A model generated the notes under the pieces. It made no database searches and was not told the DNA's origin. It saw nothing but the letters and a program-made list of their open reading frames with translations. Below, in pieces: positions 8,812 through 17,456 of a stretch of 64,000 bases of DNA. Every line of letters begins with the position of its first letter. Positions within the stretch are counted from its first letter, which is position 1. Origin of the DNA: CAMPKL01 sp963805925 (GTDB lineage: Bacteria; Acidobacteriota; Terriglobia; Bryobacterales; UBA6623); assembly GCA_963805925.1 (NCBI GenBank), contig CAWDWB010000002.1, positions 357,163 through 421,162 on the forward strand. The letters are read 5' to 3'. The position numbers were made by a program, and so were the translations under genes.

Positions 8812-10776
8812 CTAATCCGGCAAGCCGAAGGAGAAGAAGCCGACCTGACCGGCGATGGAGACGAACTGTTTGCCGCCGACGACGTAACTCATCGGAGAGG
8901 CGGACCAAGCCTGGTTCAGATCGACGCTCCAGAGCTTCTCGCCGGTCTTAGCGTCGAGGGCCATGAAACCGCCGCCTTCTTCGCCTGCGAAAACGAGGCC
9001 GCCGGAGGTGGTGAGGGTTCCGGAGCCGTTCCGGCCGGTGCCGCGTAGGGGAAAGTCCCACACTTTTTCGCCGGTCTCGATGTTGAAGGCGCGCACGTAC
9101 CGAGCGCGCTCGCCTGCGCCGGCCGCAGTGCCGCCGAAGTAACGCCGGCCGAGTTCGAAGTCTTGATCGATCGACTTGTAATTGGCGCAGCCTTCAGTGA
9201 GCGTGACGTAGAACAGCTTAGTCTGCGGGTTGTAGGCCGCGGACTGCCAGTTGGAGCCGCCGCCGGCGCCGGGGCAAACGATGGTTCCTTCGGGCGTCGC
9301 CTCCCAGTTATCGGTGAGGATGGGGCGTCCGGTTTCATCGAGGCCCTTGTTCCAGTTCACGCGGTCGAAGGTCTTTTTAGCGAGCAGGACTTTGCCGTCG
9401 GTACGGTCGAGCACGTAGAGCATGCCGTTGCGGCTGGATTGCAGCATGAGCTTACGCTGTTGGCCGCGCCACATCGTATCCACGAGGACGGTAGGCTGCT
9501 CGCCATCCCAGTCATGGGTGTCGTGCGGCGTGAACTGGTAGTACCAAACGAGTTCGCCGGTCTTCGGACGCAAGGCGAGAACGCTGTTGGTGTATAGGTT
9601 GTCGCCGAGCCGTTCGGAGCCGTCGTAGTCGGGGCAGGGGTTGCCGACGGTCCAATAGAGCAGGTCGAGGCTGGCGTCGTAGGCGCCGGTAAGCCAGGTG
9701 GCGCCGCAACCGTGTTCGAGGGCTTTGCCGATCCAAGTGGCAGCCTCGGGATCGTCGCGTGTGGGGATGGTCCAAAAACGCCAGGCCCGTTTGCCGGTTT
9801 TGGCGTCGTAGGCGTCGAGGAAGCCGCGGACGCCTTCTTCACCGCCGGCGACTCCGGCGATGACCAGATCGCCGACGACGAGCGGAGCGGCGGTGGCTGC
9901 GTATTGCTGTTTGTAGTCGGCCATCTCGGCATCCCAGACTTTCTCGCCGGTCCAACGGTCGAGGGCGAGCAGGTGGGCATGGTCGGTAATCATATAAACG
10001 TGGTCGTCGTCGAGTGCGACGCCGCGGTTGGCGCTGCGGCCCGCTTCGCTGATGAGACCTTCGGAACGGTCCTGGCCATAGGCCCAGATGCGGCGGCCGG
10101 TGACGGCGTCGAGCGCCCAGGCCTCATTCCAGCCGGTGACGTACATGATGCCGTCCACCACGACTGGGGTATTCTCAAGCCGCGCGTGGTTGAGCACGGG
10201 GAACATCCAGCGCAGGGTCATGTTCTTAACGTTGTCGCGATTGATTTGCGCGGCGTCGAGATAGCGGTTGTTATCGCCGTTGTCGTAGTTGACCCAGTCC
10301 TTCTTGGGCAGAATCGGGGCCCGCGAGAATGTCTCGCTCGTGCCTTGGCGAACGAATCGCGTCGTCTTGCCGTCGTCGGTGCGGAGATTGATGTCAAAGC
10401 TGGACTCGCCGATGACCAAGCCCTCGACCTGGGCGCCGTCGGTGAGGCGGATCGTGGCCCGACGCGGACCACGACCGCGACGGGCGACGGGCGGCTGCAT
10501 GGTGCGCAGATGGGCGATCAGGAGTCCCAGTTCGGCATCGGGCATGGGCTGCGGGGGCATGCCGCCCTCGGTGCCCAGGCGGATGATCGAACTGAGTTGG
10601 GCGTCCGTGGCGCGTGGCAGCGCGGAGACGATGCCCGGGGCGCGCTCGGTGCCGTTGCCGTCGCCGCCATGGCACACGGCGCAGCGGGTGGCGTAGGACG
10701 TCGCCCCGTCGACCGGCGTTTGAGCGGCGGCCGTTGCCGACAGTAAGAAAAGGGTGAGAATGACGCGTCGCAGCAT
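8812..10776 (-). CDS. PQQ-dependent dehydrogenase with N-terminal cytochrome c domain
   Basis: A 654-residue exported quinohaemoprotein. Residues 1-18 form a signal peptide. A cytochrome c domain follows with CAVCH at 32-36 and a likely axial Met in GGMPPQPMP. The rest is an eight-bladed PQQ propeller with repeated blade ends such as ALDAVTGRRIW, ALDRWTGEKVW, AYDAKTGKRAW, LRPKTGELVW, NIETGEKVW and LDAKTGEKLW. Such enzymes oxidise alcohols, aldoses or related substrates in the periplasm and pass electrons to the haem. This cytochrome-first order is common in Acidobacteriota. Substrate not deducible. Operon with the GyrI-like gene downstream. Confidence 0.92.
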   Translation of the reverse strand: MLRRVILTLFLLSATAAAQTPVDGATSYATRCAVCHGGDGNGTERAPGIVSALPRATDAQLSSIIRLGTEGGMPPQPMPDAELGLLIAHLRTMQPPVARRGRGPRRATIRLTDGAQVEGLVIGESSFDINLRTDDGKTTRFVRQGTSETFSRAPILPKKDWVNYDNGDNNRYLDAAQINRDNVKNMTLRWMFPVLNHARLENTPVVVDGIMYVTGWNEAWALDAVTGRRIWAYGQDRSEGLISEAGRSANRGVALDDDHVYMITDHAHLLALDRWTGEKVWDAEMADYKQQYAATAAPLVVGDLVIAGVAGGEEGVRGFLDAYDAKTGKRAWRFWTIPTRDDPEAATWIGKALEHGCGATWLTGAYDASLDLLYWTVGNPCPDYDGSERLGDNLYTNSVLALRPKTGELVWYYQFTPHDTHDWDGEQPTVLVDTMWRGQQRKLMLQSSRNGMLYVLDRTDGKVLLAKKTFDRVNWNKGLDETGRPILTDNWEATPEGTIVCPGAGGGSNWQSAAYNPQTKLFYVTLTEGCANYKSIDQDFELGRRYFGGTAAGAGERARYVRAFNIETGEKVWDFPLRGTGRNGSGTLTTSGGLVFAGEEGGGFMALDAKTGEKLWSVDLNQAWSASPMSYVVGGKQFVSIAGQVGFFSFGLPD

Positions 10777-10943
10777 ATCGTGGCTTCCGCGTTTGAGATT
10801 ACACGATAACGATCACAAAACGGAATTGGGGGCGTCATGTTTCACTCGTTGGCGATGCTGTCGAGGGCCGCTGAGACGCAGTCGATCTCCTCGATCGTGG
10901 CGTAGACGTTGGGCGCTACGGGTCGGCTGGCGGACGGACGGCC

Positions 10944-10960
10944 TATAATAGCGGCGCAAT
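10944..10960 (+). promoter_or_regulatory. Consensus -10 box just upstream of a start codon
   Basis: TATAAT at 10944-10949 lies only 11 bases before the ATG of the dioxygenase gene at 10961, and no Shine-Dalgarno site is present. Transcription would begin about 4-5 bases before the ATG, consistent with a leaderless message. No good -35 box is visible. The same layout recurs at many genes in the window. Confidence 0.55.
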
Positions 10961-11857
10961 ATGAGCGCATCGAACGCAGCCTCACCAAGTCCCCAGCCGG
11001 AAGCCGATTTCATGCATGTCGACGCCACGGATTTCGCGTCGATGACCAGGCCGGAACAGATACGGCACTTGGAGGTCGAAGGGTATGTCGTCTTCCCGCG
11101 GATCTTGACGCCGGAGATCGTCGCCAAGGTCAAAAGCGAGATGGCCGATGCGGAGATGACGCATACCAGTTACAGCACACAGCAGCAGCGCTCGGCGCAG
11201 CAGCCGCAATGGGTGAGCCGGACGGCGGCAGAGCTCATCGGCTATCCGCCGTTGATGGACTTCCTGACCGACCTGATGGGGCCGGACATTGTGTTCAATC
11301 GCGGCTTCTATCAGCGCAGCCTGCCTGGGTGCCCCGGTATCTCCATGCATACGGATGGGCAGCCGCACGGCTCGAACTTGTTCGGCTATGAAGGGAGCTG
11401 TCCGCGGCTGGTGCGGGTCCTGTATTACTTGGACGACTTGAGCGAGAAGCGGGCGCCGTTCCGGCTGATTCCTCGGTCGCATATATCGTTCCATGCCGAG
11501 GCTAGTCCGTACGTGCGCTACACGTCGCACCCGGAAGAGATCACGTTGATCGTGCCCGCTGGGTCGGCGGTGCTGGTTCCCTCTATGCTGTTCCACGGTA
11601 GCCATCCGAACTTGGACGAACGGCCCAGGGAGTTGCTGCAAATGGGCTACCGGCCGGCATGGGCGGGACCGATCCAGCCGATTGAGGACTGGGATCCGGC
11701 CTTGGTGGCGGCGGCTCCGGACATTGCCAAGCCGTATTTGCAGAGCTTGAATACGACCGGACAAGCGTTTGAGCAAGAGCACAAGCCCGCAGGAATGAAA
11801 GCGGATGCGCCGGGCATCAACCCCAGTCGATGGGACAATGTCCGGCATGGTTCTTGA
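10961..11857 (+). CDS. Phytanoyl-CoA dioxygenase family protein
   Basis: A 298-residue non-haem iron/2-oxoglutarate dioxygenase. The iron ligands are visible as HTDG in ISMHTDGQPHG and the distal His in MLFHGSHPNLDE, followed by the 2OG-binding Arg in RPRELLQMGYR. Members hydroxylate varied small molecules, so the substrate is open. It overlaps the following SDR gene by 11 bases, implying a two-gene operon in which an alcohol made by the dioxygenase could be oxidised by the SDR; that link is inference. Confidence 0.88.
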   Translation: MSASNAASPSPQPEADFMHVDATDFASMTRPEQIRHLEVEGYVVFPRILTPEIVAKVKSEMADAEMTHTSYSTQQQRSAQQPQWVSRTAAELIGYPPLMDFLTDLMGPDIVFNRGFYQRSLPGCPGISMHTDGQPHGSNLFGYEGSCPRLVRVLYYLDDLSEKRAPFRLIPRSHISFHAEASPYVRYTSHPEEITLIVPAGSAVLVPSMLFHGSHPNLDERPRELLQMGYRPAWAGPIQPIEDWDPALVAAAPDIAKPYLQSLNTTGQAFEQEHKPAGMKADAPGINPSRWDNVRHGS

Positions 11858-12602
11858 TTCCTTCAAACTCGATGGACGCGTCGCCCTGGTAACTGGGGCG
11901 GGGCGCGGTATTGGCCGGGCCTTGGCGCTGGGTCTGGCTCAAGCAGGCGCGGATGTCGCTTGCGTGACGCGGACGGGGGATTCTCCCGAGACCAAGCGGC
12001 TGGTGGAAGCCTGCGGCAGACGCTTCATGGATCTGAAAGCCGACTTGGGCGTTCCGGAGCAGCGCAAGGGGTTGGCCGATCGCGTGGTCGCGGAGTTGGG
12101 CGGGCTCGACATTCTGGTGAACAACGCAGGGGTGACGGGGCGCTATCCGCCGGAGGAATACCCGGAGGATGCCTGGCGCAACTTGATGGAAGTGCATCTG
12201 CATGCCGCGTTCGACTTGGCGGTGCAGGCATCCAAACACATGGCTGACGGCGGGAAGATCGTCAATATCGGCTCGGTGATGTCGTTTCAGGGCGGGTTGC
12301 ACATCTCGGCCTATGCATCGGCCAAGCACGCGATCGCCGGGCTAACGAAGTCTTTGGCCGTGTCTTGGGCGGCAAAGGGCATCAACGTGAATTGCATTTG
12401 CCCGGGCTATGTCGAGACGGAGCTGGCAGAGGCGCTGCAGAAGGATCCCGTACGCGGGCCGCAGATTCTTGATCGCATCCCGGCAGGGCGTTGGGGCAAG
12501 CCCGAAGAGTTGGCCGGGCTGTGCGTATTTCTCTCGAGCGATGCCGCGAGCTTCATGCACGGCAGCTGCGTCGTCATCGATGGCGGTTGGTTGGCGCGTT
12601 AG
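11847..12602 (+). CDS. SDR-family oxidoreductase
   Basis: A 251-residue classical short-chain dehydrogenase. The NAD(P) motif is VTGAGRGIGRA, followed by LVNNAGVTG, the catalytic Ser in NIGSVMSF and YASAKHA with the Tyr-Lys pair, then PGYVETELA and a C-terminal IDGGWLAR. The overall pattern is close to 2-deoxygluconate/KduD-like dehydrogenases, but substrate cannot be fixed. The ATG at 11847 overlaps the dioxygenase end; an alternative ATG at 11838 is possible. Its stop overlaps the stop of the convergent gene at 12599 by four bases. Confidence 0.9.
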   Translation: MVLDSFKLDGRVALVTGAGRGIGRALALGLAQAGADVACVTRTGDSPETKRLVEACGRRFMDLKADLGVPEQRKGLADRVVAELGGLDILVNNAGVTGRYPPEEYPEDAWRNLMEVHLHAAFDLAVQASKHMADGGKIVNIGSVMSFQGGLHISAYASAKHAIAGLTKSLAVSWAAKGINVNCICPGYVETELAEALQKDPVRGPQILDRIPAGRWGKPEELAGLCVFLSSDAASFMHGSCVVIDGGWLAR

Positions 12603-13183
12603 GGGATCGGCGTGATGGCTGGCTTGCGGAACCAACTTTCGTACGCCGACGAGCAACCAACTGATGGGGAACCCGCCTTCGTGCGCGACGACAACGCCGA
12701 GGCCATCTGCGTCGGACAGCACTTCGAATGATCGCTCGGTGCTGATGGATTGTCCGGGCTGGAGGGAGACGTCGAAGGCGATTTGAGATTGTTCGACGGG
12801 CAGCGCCGGATAACGCCGATCATCAGAGTCCGTCAGGTAGACAACGACGCCGGATTCGCGTTGGGGCCTGCGGCGGGCGCGACTGGAGAGCTCGAACGCG
12901 ATGCGATATCCACGGCTTTCTCCTGACGGCGTCTTGCTGACCTTTTTCACGGCGATGCACCAGTCGTCGAAACAGCGCTGCTCGCCCATCGGCAGAACTT
13001 GGCGCGGCAACAACAGCGACGTGAGAATCACGACGCCGAAGTAGGCGGCCGCGCCCAGTGCCCAGCGGCGCAGCCAGCGGGCGGATTCGGCGCCCGGCCG
13101 CGCAAAGCGAGAAGACCGACCGCGGCCCAAACGGCAACAGTCAACAGGGCCAAAACGATGAAAACGAGGTCGGCCGGCAGCAT
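12599..13183 (-). pseudogene. Membrane-anchored hypothetical protein, two frameshifts
   Basis: Three frames together make one plausible protein of about 194 residues. Frame one starts at 13183 with a strong membrane segment (LVFIVLALLTVAVWAAVG). Frame two carries a second hydrophobic segment (YFGVVILTSLLL), then CFDDWCIAVKKVSKTPSG and a beta-sandwich-like region ending in VVAHEGGFPISWLLVG. Frame three gives the end SWFRKPAITPIP. Repair needs one added G at 13093-13095 and one base removed near 12643. No family name is known to me. It is either decayed or affected by assembly errors. Confidence 0.6.
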
Positions 13184-13255
13184 GGCACTTCACTTGACAT
13201 CATAAAGTACTCAGCGCGGCCGGGACGTTGCGAGTGGGCGAGGCTCCCACCCTAC

Positions 13256-13804
13256 TTAGCGGTAAGTCTTGTCGGCGAGCTTGGAGAGATCGAGGTCGTC
13301 GGGGAGGACGCCGAGGGTAATGATGGCGAAGGTGAAGACTTCGGTGCCGGGTTCGAGGTGTCCAGCGAAGGCGTGGTCTTCGTCGGCTAACGTCAGGTGC
13401 GGATGGACGTGGCCGTTCATGACGTAGCCGTTCATGCTGACGATGTCGGCGGGGTGCGTGGGGTCTTTGACGTACATGTTCTCCGACGGAAAATCGCGGT
13501 TGCTGACGCTGTGAATTTGGTAACCCCTGACCGAACCGACGCAGGACAGGATGACGGCGTTCTTGATCTTCTCGTCGGCAACGGCTTTGGTGAGCCCGGC
13601 GAGCAGATCGGCTTTGTGTTTGAAGCGCAGGATCACGACGCGTTCGAACTCGGAGCTCAAGGCGTAAACGTCCGGGACGTCCGGGCTGTTGGGCTTGGAG
13701 TCGTTGAATTCCGTGGTGCGATTGACGACCTCTCTCGTGGTGCGTTGGGCGTAGAGCGGCAAGGCGAGGGCGGCAAGTGCGAGGGCGGCGATGATTCTGC
13801 GCAT
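13256..13804 (-). CDS. Exported PPC/DUF296-domain protein
   Basis: A 182-residue protein with a Sec signal peptide (RRIIAALALAALALPLYA) and then a domain that matches the PPC (DUF296) fold: FERVVILRFKHKADLLAGL, then NAVILSCVGSVRG, and the metal-binding signature NGHVHPHLTLADED followed by AFAGHLEPGTEV. PPC domains are usually cytoplasmic, trimeric and, in plants, linked to AT-hook DNA-binding proteins. An exported version must have another role, probably ligand or metal binding. Start at the ATG 13804 is chosen for the signal peptide; an upstream start at 13852 adds only unlikely residues. Confidence 0.8.
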   Translation of the reverse strand: MRRIIAALALAALALPLYAQRTTREVVNRTTEFNDSKPNSPDVPDVYALSSEFERVVILRFKHKADLLAGLTKAVADEKIKNAVILSCVGSVRGYQIHSVSNRDFPSENMYVKDPTHPADIVSMNGYVMNGHVHPHLTLADEDHAFAGHLEPGTEVFTFAIITLGVLPDDLDLSKLADKTYR

Positions 13805-13886
13805 GGGTGTTCCTTTGAGGCCTGGGCAAGATTGTAACGCGCCGGTGCGCACATCGGGCAGCGCTCGCAGGGACTACTATAGACGG

Positions 13887-14912
13887 GTGTTTCGATTTCG
13901 GATTGACTATCTCGTGCCGGTCATCCTGCTGGCTGCCTGTTGCAGCGCGCTAGCTAAGGACTACATCACCTACGAGCCAGCGGGTGCAGCCAAAAACAAA
14001 CACATCGTGTTCATCTCGGGCGACGAGGAGTACCGGTCCGAGGAAGGGCTGCCGATGCTGGCCAAAATTCTGAGTCAGCGGCACGGCTTCCGTTGCACCG
14101 TGCTGTTCTCCGTTGGCCTTGACGGCACAATCGATCCGAACAGTCAGAGCAGCATCACCGGCTCTGAGATGCTCGATACAGCGGACGTGATCGTCATGCT
14201 GATCCGCTACCGCAGCTGGCCCGACCAAGACGTTAAGCATTTCGTCGATGCGTTCCATCGCGGCGTGCCGATTATCGGCTTGAGGACGAGCACCCACGGC
14301 TTTCAGTATCCCGAGGATCAACAGACCTCCTACCGCTGGCTAAATGACTTTGGGAAGAACGTGTTGGGCGAGGAATGGGTCAGTCACTGGGGCCGTCACA
14401 AGTTGGAAGCGACCTTGGGCATACCCGAGCCGTCGTCGATGCACGACCCGATTCTCAACGGCGTCGCCGGTGTCTTCGGGGATACGGACGTCTACGAGGC
14501 GTATCCGCCGACGGATGCCAAGATCCTATTGCGGGGAAAGGTCTTGCAAGGCATGTCGCCGGATGATCCTGCAGCTGTGTATGAAAAGGAGCGACGGTCG
14601 GACGGCCGGCTGCAAGATGTGAACGCCCCAATGATGCCCGTTGCCTGGACGCGGGAATTCAGAAACAAAGCCGGCGTTGTGAACCGAATTTTCTGCACGA
14701 CGATGGGCGCGGCGACAGACCTTCGTAATGAGGGCCTTCGGCGGCTGATCGTCAACGCCGTTTACTGGGGTTTGGAACTGGAGGTTCCCGCCGCAGCGGA
14801 CGTTGCCTACGTCGACCCGTATCAACCATCGGCTTACGGGTTCGATGGGTACAGAAAGGGGATCAAGGTCGAGGACCAAGCGCTAGGAAAGGCCTTGCCG
14901 GCGGGGAAATAG
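13887..14912 (+). CDS. Secreted ThuA-like (glutamine-amidotransferase fold) protein
   Basis: About 341 residues starting from GTG 13887 with a signal peptide (VPVILLAACCSALA). After it, HIVFISGDEEYRSEEGLPMLAKIL resembles the N-terminal strand-loop of ThuA-type domains, which adopt a class I glutamine-amidotransferase fold without a known catalytic triad and are linked to trehalose or sugar utilisation. VIVMLIRYRSWPD and PIIGLRTSTHGF follow in ThuA order. TACTAT at 13875-13880 is six bases before the GTG with no SD site, so leaderless. Role in this organism is unknown. Confidence 0.72.
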   Translation: MFRFRIDYLVPVILLAACCSALAKDYITYEPAGAAKNKHIVFISGDEEYRSEEGLPMLAKILSQRHGFRCTVLFSVGLDGTIDPNSQSSITGSEMLDTADVIVMLIRYRSWPDQDVKHFVDAFHRGVPIIGLRTSTHGFQYPEDQQTSYRWLNDFGKNVLGEEWVSHWGRHKLEATLGIPEPSSMHDPILNGVAGVFGDTDVYEAYPPTDAKILLRGKVLQGMSPDDPAAVYEKERRSDGRLQDVNAPMMPVAWTREFRNKAGVVNRIFCTTMGAATDLRNEGLRRLIVNAVYWGLELEVPAAADVAYVDPYQPSAYGFDGYRKGIKVEDQALGKALPAGK

Positions 14913-14929
14913 CCGTCTCGCGAAACGGC

Positions 14930-15489
14930 TCAAGTCTCCGTATCCATGAAGTGGTAGCAGAGCATGTGGCAGATGACCATGTGGCCGTCTTCGATGCGTC
15001 CCATGTGGTCGTCAGCGACGTGGACGTTGAGTTTGGCCAAGGGCGCCGCCTTGCCGCCGTCGCGTCCAGTCAGGGCGACGGTGTAGCAGCCGAGTTCGTT
15101 GGCGTACTCCAGGGCGCGGACCACGTTGGGAGAGTTGCCGCTGCCGCTGAGAATCATGACGACAAGTCGTCGGGCCGGGCGAAGTTCTTCAGGTGCTCGG
15201 CGAAAACTTCGGCATATCCGACGTCGTTGGCGTAGGCGGTCATCGTCGGGATCTGTTCGCTGAGAGCCATGATGCGGAAGCGTCTATCGCGTCCGTAGCT
15301 GGCGCCTTTGACGATGTCGCAAGCTAAGTGGTTCGCCGTGGCGGCGCTGCCGCCGTTGCCGCAGACGAAAATTTGGCGATCTTCTTCGCGGGCCTTGGCG
15401 AAGGCTTCGATGAGCAGGTCCACCTTGGCCAGGTCGATGGTGTCGAGCGCTTGGAGCAGGCTCGACTTGTACTGAGCAGGAAAATTCAT
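14930..15489 (-). pseudogene. SIS-domain phosphosugar isomerase (GmhA-like), one frameshift
   Basis: The first part (15489 to about 15163) contains FVCGNGGSAATANHLACDIVKG, which has the signature loop of sedoheptulose-7-phosphate isomerases (GmhA). The second frame (15157 to 14930) supplies ILSGSGNSPNVVRALEYA and an ending with VADDHMGRIEDGHMVICHMLCY. One missing base near 15163 restores ARPDDLVVMILSGSG and a protein of about 186 residues, typical for GmhA. It is the last gene of a leftward operon with PfkB kinase (14-base gap) and HAD phosphatase, which together would fit a heptose-phosphate or related sugar route. Confidence 0.85.
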
Positions 15490-15503
15490 GCGCGTCGCGG
15501 CGT

Positions 15504-16502
15504 CTAGCGAGGAGTTAGAGAGTCAGCCACGGCAAGGACTTCTTCCGTGCTGGCCTCGCCGGATCCTGCCTTCATGATAGTGACGCTGGCGACCATTGTG
15601 CCGAATCTTACGGCATTATCGATGCGGGCGCCGGCGCGCAGGGCGAGAGCCATGCCGGCGTCGAAGGCTTCGCCGGCAGCGCAAGTATCGACCGGATCGC
15701 CGGTATCAATCGCCGAAAGACGCTGTATGCCTTCGTCGGTGTAGATCTCGGCGCCGGATGCGCCGCGCGTGATCACCAGCGGCTGACTGCCGATGGTGCG
15801 GCGCAGGCGCATGAAGTCAATCTCGTCGAATAACTCGCGGCAAGCGTTCTCGGCTTCTTTCGCGTTAGCCTTGGCGATGACGTTGCGGTAGAGATGCAAG
15901 TGGGAGCGCGAGTCGCCGACGACGGTGATCGTGTTGCGCCGTTCCGCCACATCGGCCAGAACTTCGCGGAAAGCGGGCGTAATGACGCCGCCGCCGGATT
16001 TCGGCTGGTGGTCGGAGATGACGATGGCGTCGAATTTTTCGTACGCGAGATGGAAATTAGCGATGAGCTGATCTTCCACTTCGCTCGGAAGAGGGCCGCG
16101 ATTCAGGAAATCAACCCGGGGCTTGTCTTCCACGCCGGTCTCGGAACTGACTAGCCGCGAGAACGTGGCGGTCTGCAGATCGGGAGTGGCGACGAGCAAG
16201 CTGTAGTCGATGCCCCGTTTGCTCAGCGCCCGTTCGAGCTCAAAGCCGAATCCGTCTTGGCCAATGACGCCGAGCACGGACGTGCGGCCGGCGCCTAATG
16301 CGGCGAGATTGTTGGCCACGGCGCCGCCGGCGCCTGGAGCAACATCGGTCTTGATGATACCGAGGCGCGATATGCCGGTTTGATGCGATGGAGCATTCTC
16401 CGCCGGATCGTAGGTACACCAACGGTCAAGGATGATGTCGCCTACAACGAGTACGCGAAGGTTGCGGAACTTCTTGATTAGCGCAGCCCAGTCGTTCGGC
16501 AT
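15504..16502 (-). CDS. PfkB-family sugar kinase with altered catalytic motif
   Basis: A 332-residue ribokinase-fold protein. LVVGDIILDRWCTYDP at the N-terminus and APGAGGAVANNLAALGA match the substrate-binding region of HldE/RfaE-type heptose kinases. The second PfkB signature normally reads D-x-x-GAGD; here residues 272-280 are DTCAAGEAF, so the anion-hole Gly is Ala and the catalytic Asp is Glu. Activity may be weakened or altered. It sits between a HAD phosphatase gene and the SIS isomerase on the same strand and has an AGGGGAG site before its ATG. Confidence 0.85.
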   Translation of the reverse strand: MPNDWAALIKKFRNLRVLVVGDIILDRWCTYDPAENAPSHQTGISRLGIIKTDVAPGAGGAVANNLAALGAGRTSVLGVIGQDGFGFELERALSKRGIDYSLLVATPDLQTATFSRLVSSETGVEDKPRVDFLNRGPLPSEVEDQLIANFHLAYEKFDAIVISDHQPKSGGGVITPAFREVLADVAERRNTITVVGDSRSHLHLYRNVIAKANAKEAENACRELFDEIDFMRLRRTIGSQPLVITRGASGAEIYTDEGIQRLSAIDTGDPVDTCAAGEAFDAGMALALRAGARIDNAVRFGTMVASVTIMKAGSGEASTEEVLAVADSLTPR

Positions 16503-16544
16503 ACTCTCCCCTTTGCTACGGACACGACCATGATAAACAAGGCG

Positions 16545-17360
16545 CTACTCGCCAGGAAAGAATGCGGACGTCAACTCTTTAAATCCCGTAAAATTCGGAA
16601 CAATCCAATCAGCGCCGACCCCGATGAGCCTTTCGCGCTTGACTTGGTCGACTTCGAGGCAATCGGGTTCGTCACTGGCGATGCCCAGCGCGACGCCGCC
16701 GACTTCTTTGACGTTTTCGATTTCGACGTAGCCGTCGCCGAAGCCGATGAACTGTTCGCCCGCGAACTCGCTGTCGCGGATGAGGCGCTCGATGAGGATC
16801 TTCTTGGAGAAGCTCTTGTAGTCGTCGAGAGCGCCGTATACTCCGTCGAAATATTTAGATACGTCCAGCAGATCGGCTTCTTCGCGCATGTAGATCTGGT
16901 CCGTGCCGCTGGCGAGATACATGGTCAGGCCGCGGTCTTTGAGCGTCTCCAATAGACGGCGGGCGCCGGGGACCATCCAATCTTCGGGATTAGCCTTGCC
17001 CGAGCGTAGGTTCTCGCGGCGATCGGTGATCTTGACCATCAGCAAGTCGAGGTATTGATGCTTGTACTCAAGGGGGTCCTTGGGGGTGCCGCCACGCTTC
17101 TTGATTTGGTCGGCAAACTCCATCATTTGATAGATAGTTTGGCGACCCGTCAGCTGACCAACGAAGCCCCGAACGATGCTCGTAATTTCCTCTTCGCTCT
17201 CGCCGGTGTTGAGGGCTAGAAGGGGTTCGACCATCATCGGAACCATGACATCGATCCAGCCGGCGCGGACGATGGAGATGGTGCCGTCGAAGTCGAAGAT
17301 GGCGACGCGCGCTTTGAGAGCGTTCGCTTCGGGGTTGATAATTTCCAACAGATTAGACAT
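16545..17360 (-). CDS. HAD-family phosphatase
   Basis: A 271-residue haloacid-dehalogenase-type hydrolase. Motif I is FDFDGT (nucleophile Asp23, acid/base Asp25), motif II lies in MYLASGTD, motif III near KKILIE, and motif IV in FIGFGDGYVEIENVKEVGG. The ATG at 17360 gives a normal length; a much longer open frame upstream (to 17975) is antisense to thiD and not supported. It is the first gene of the HAD-PfkB-SIS operon, 42 bases before the kinase. Dephosphorylation of a sugar phosphate is the likely job. Confidence 0.85.
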   Translation of the reverse strand: MSNLLEIINPEANALKARVAIFDFDGTISIVRAGWIDVMVPMMVEPLLALNTGESEEEITSIVRGFVGQLTGRQTIYQMMEFADQIKKRGGTPKDPLEYKHQYLDLLMVKITDRRENLRSGKANPEDWMVPGARRLLETLKDRGLTMYLASGTDQIYMREEADLLDVSKYFDGVYGALDDYKSFSKKILIERLIRDSEFAGEQFIGFGDGYVEIENVKEVGGVALGIASDEPDCLEVDQVKRERLIGVGADWIVPNFTGFKELTSAFFPGE

Positions 17361-17456
17361 GCGGAGGGGATCGCGCGGTGCTGCGCAAGGACCTTCGACC
17401 GTTGTACCAAATCGTCTGAAAGCGGCGATAGCGCACAATGGTGTCGAGCGGGAATC

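Noticed and set aside
9712..10746. Plus-strand frame of 344 residues opposite the PQQ dehydrogenase
   Set aside because: Antisense shadow with runs of Gly/Ala/Val/Asp and no domain; the dehydrogenase on the other strand is certain.
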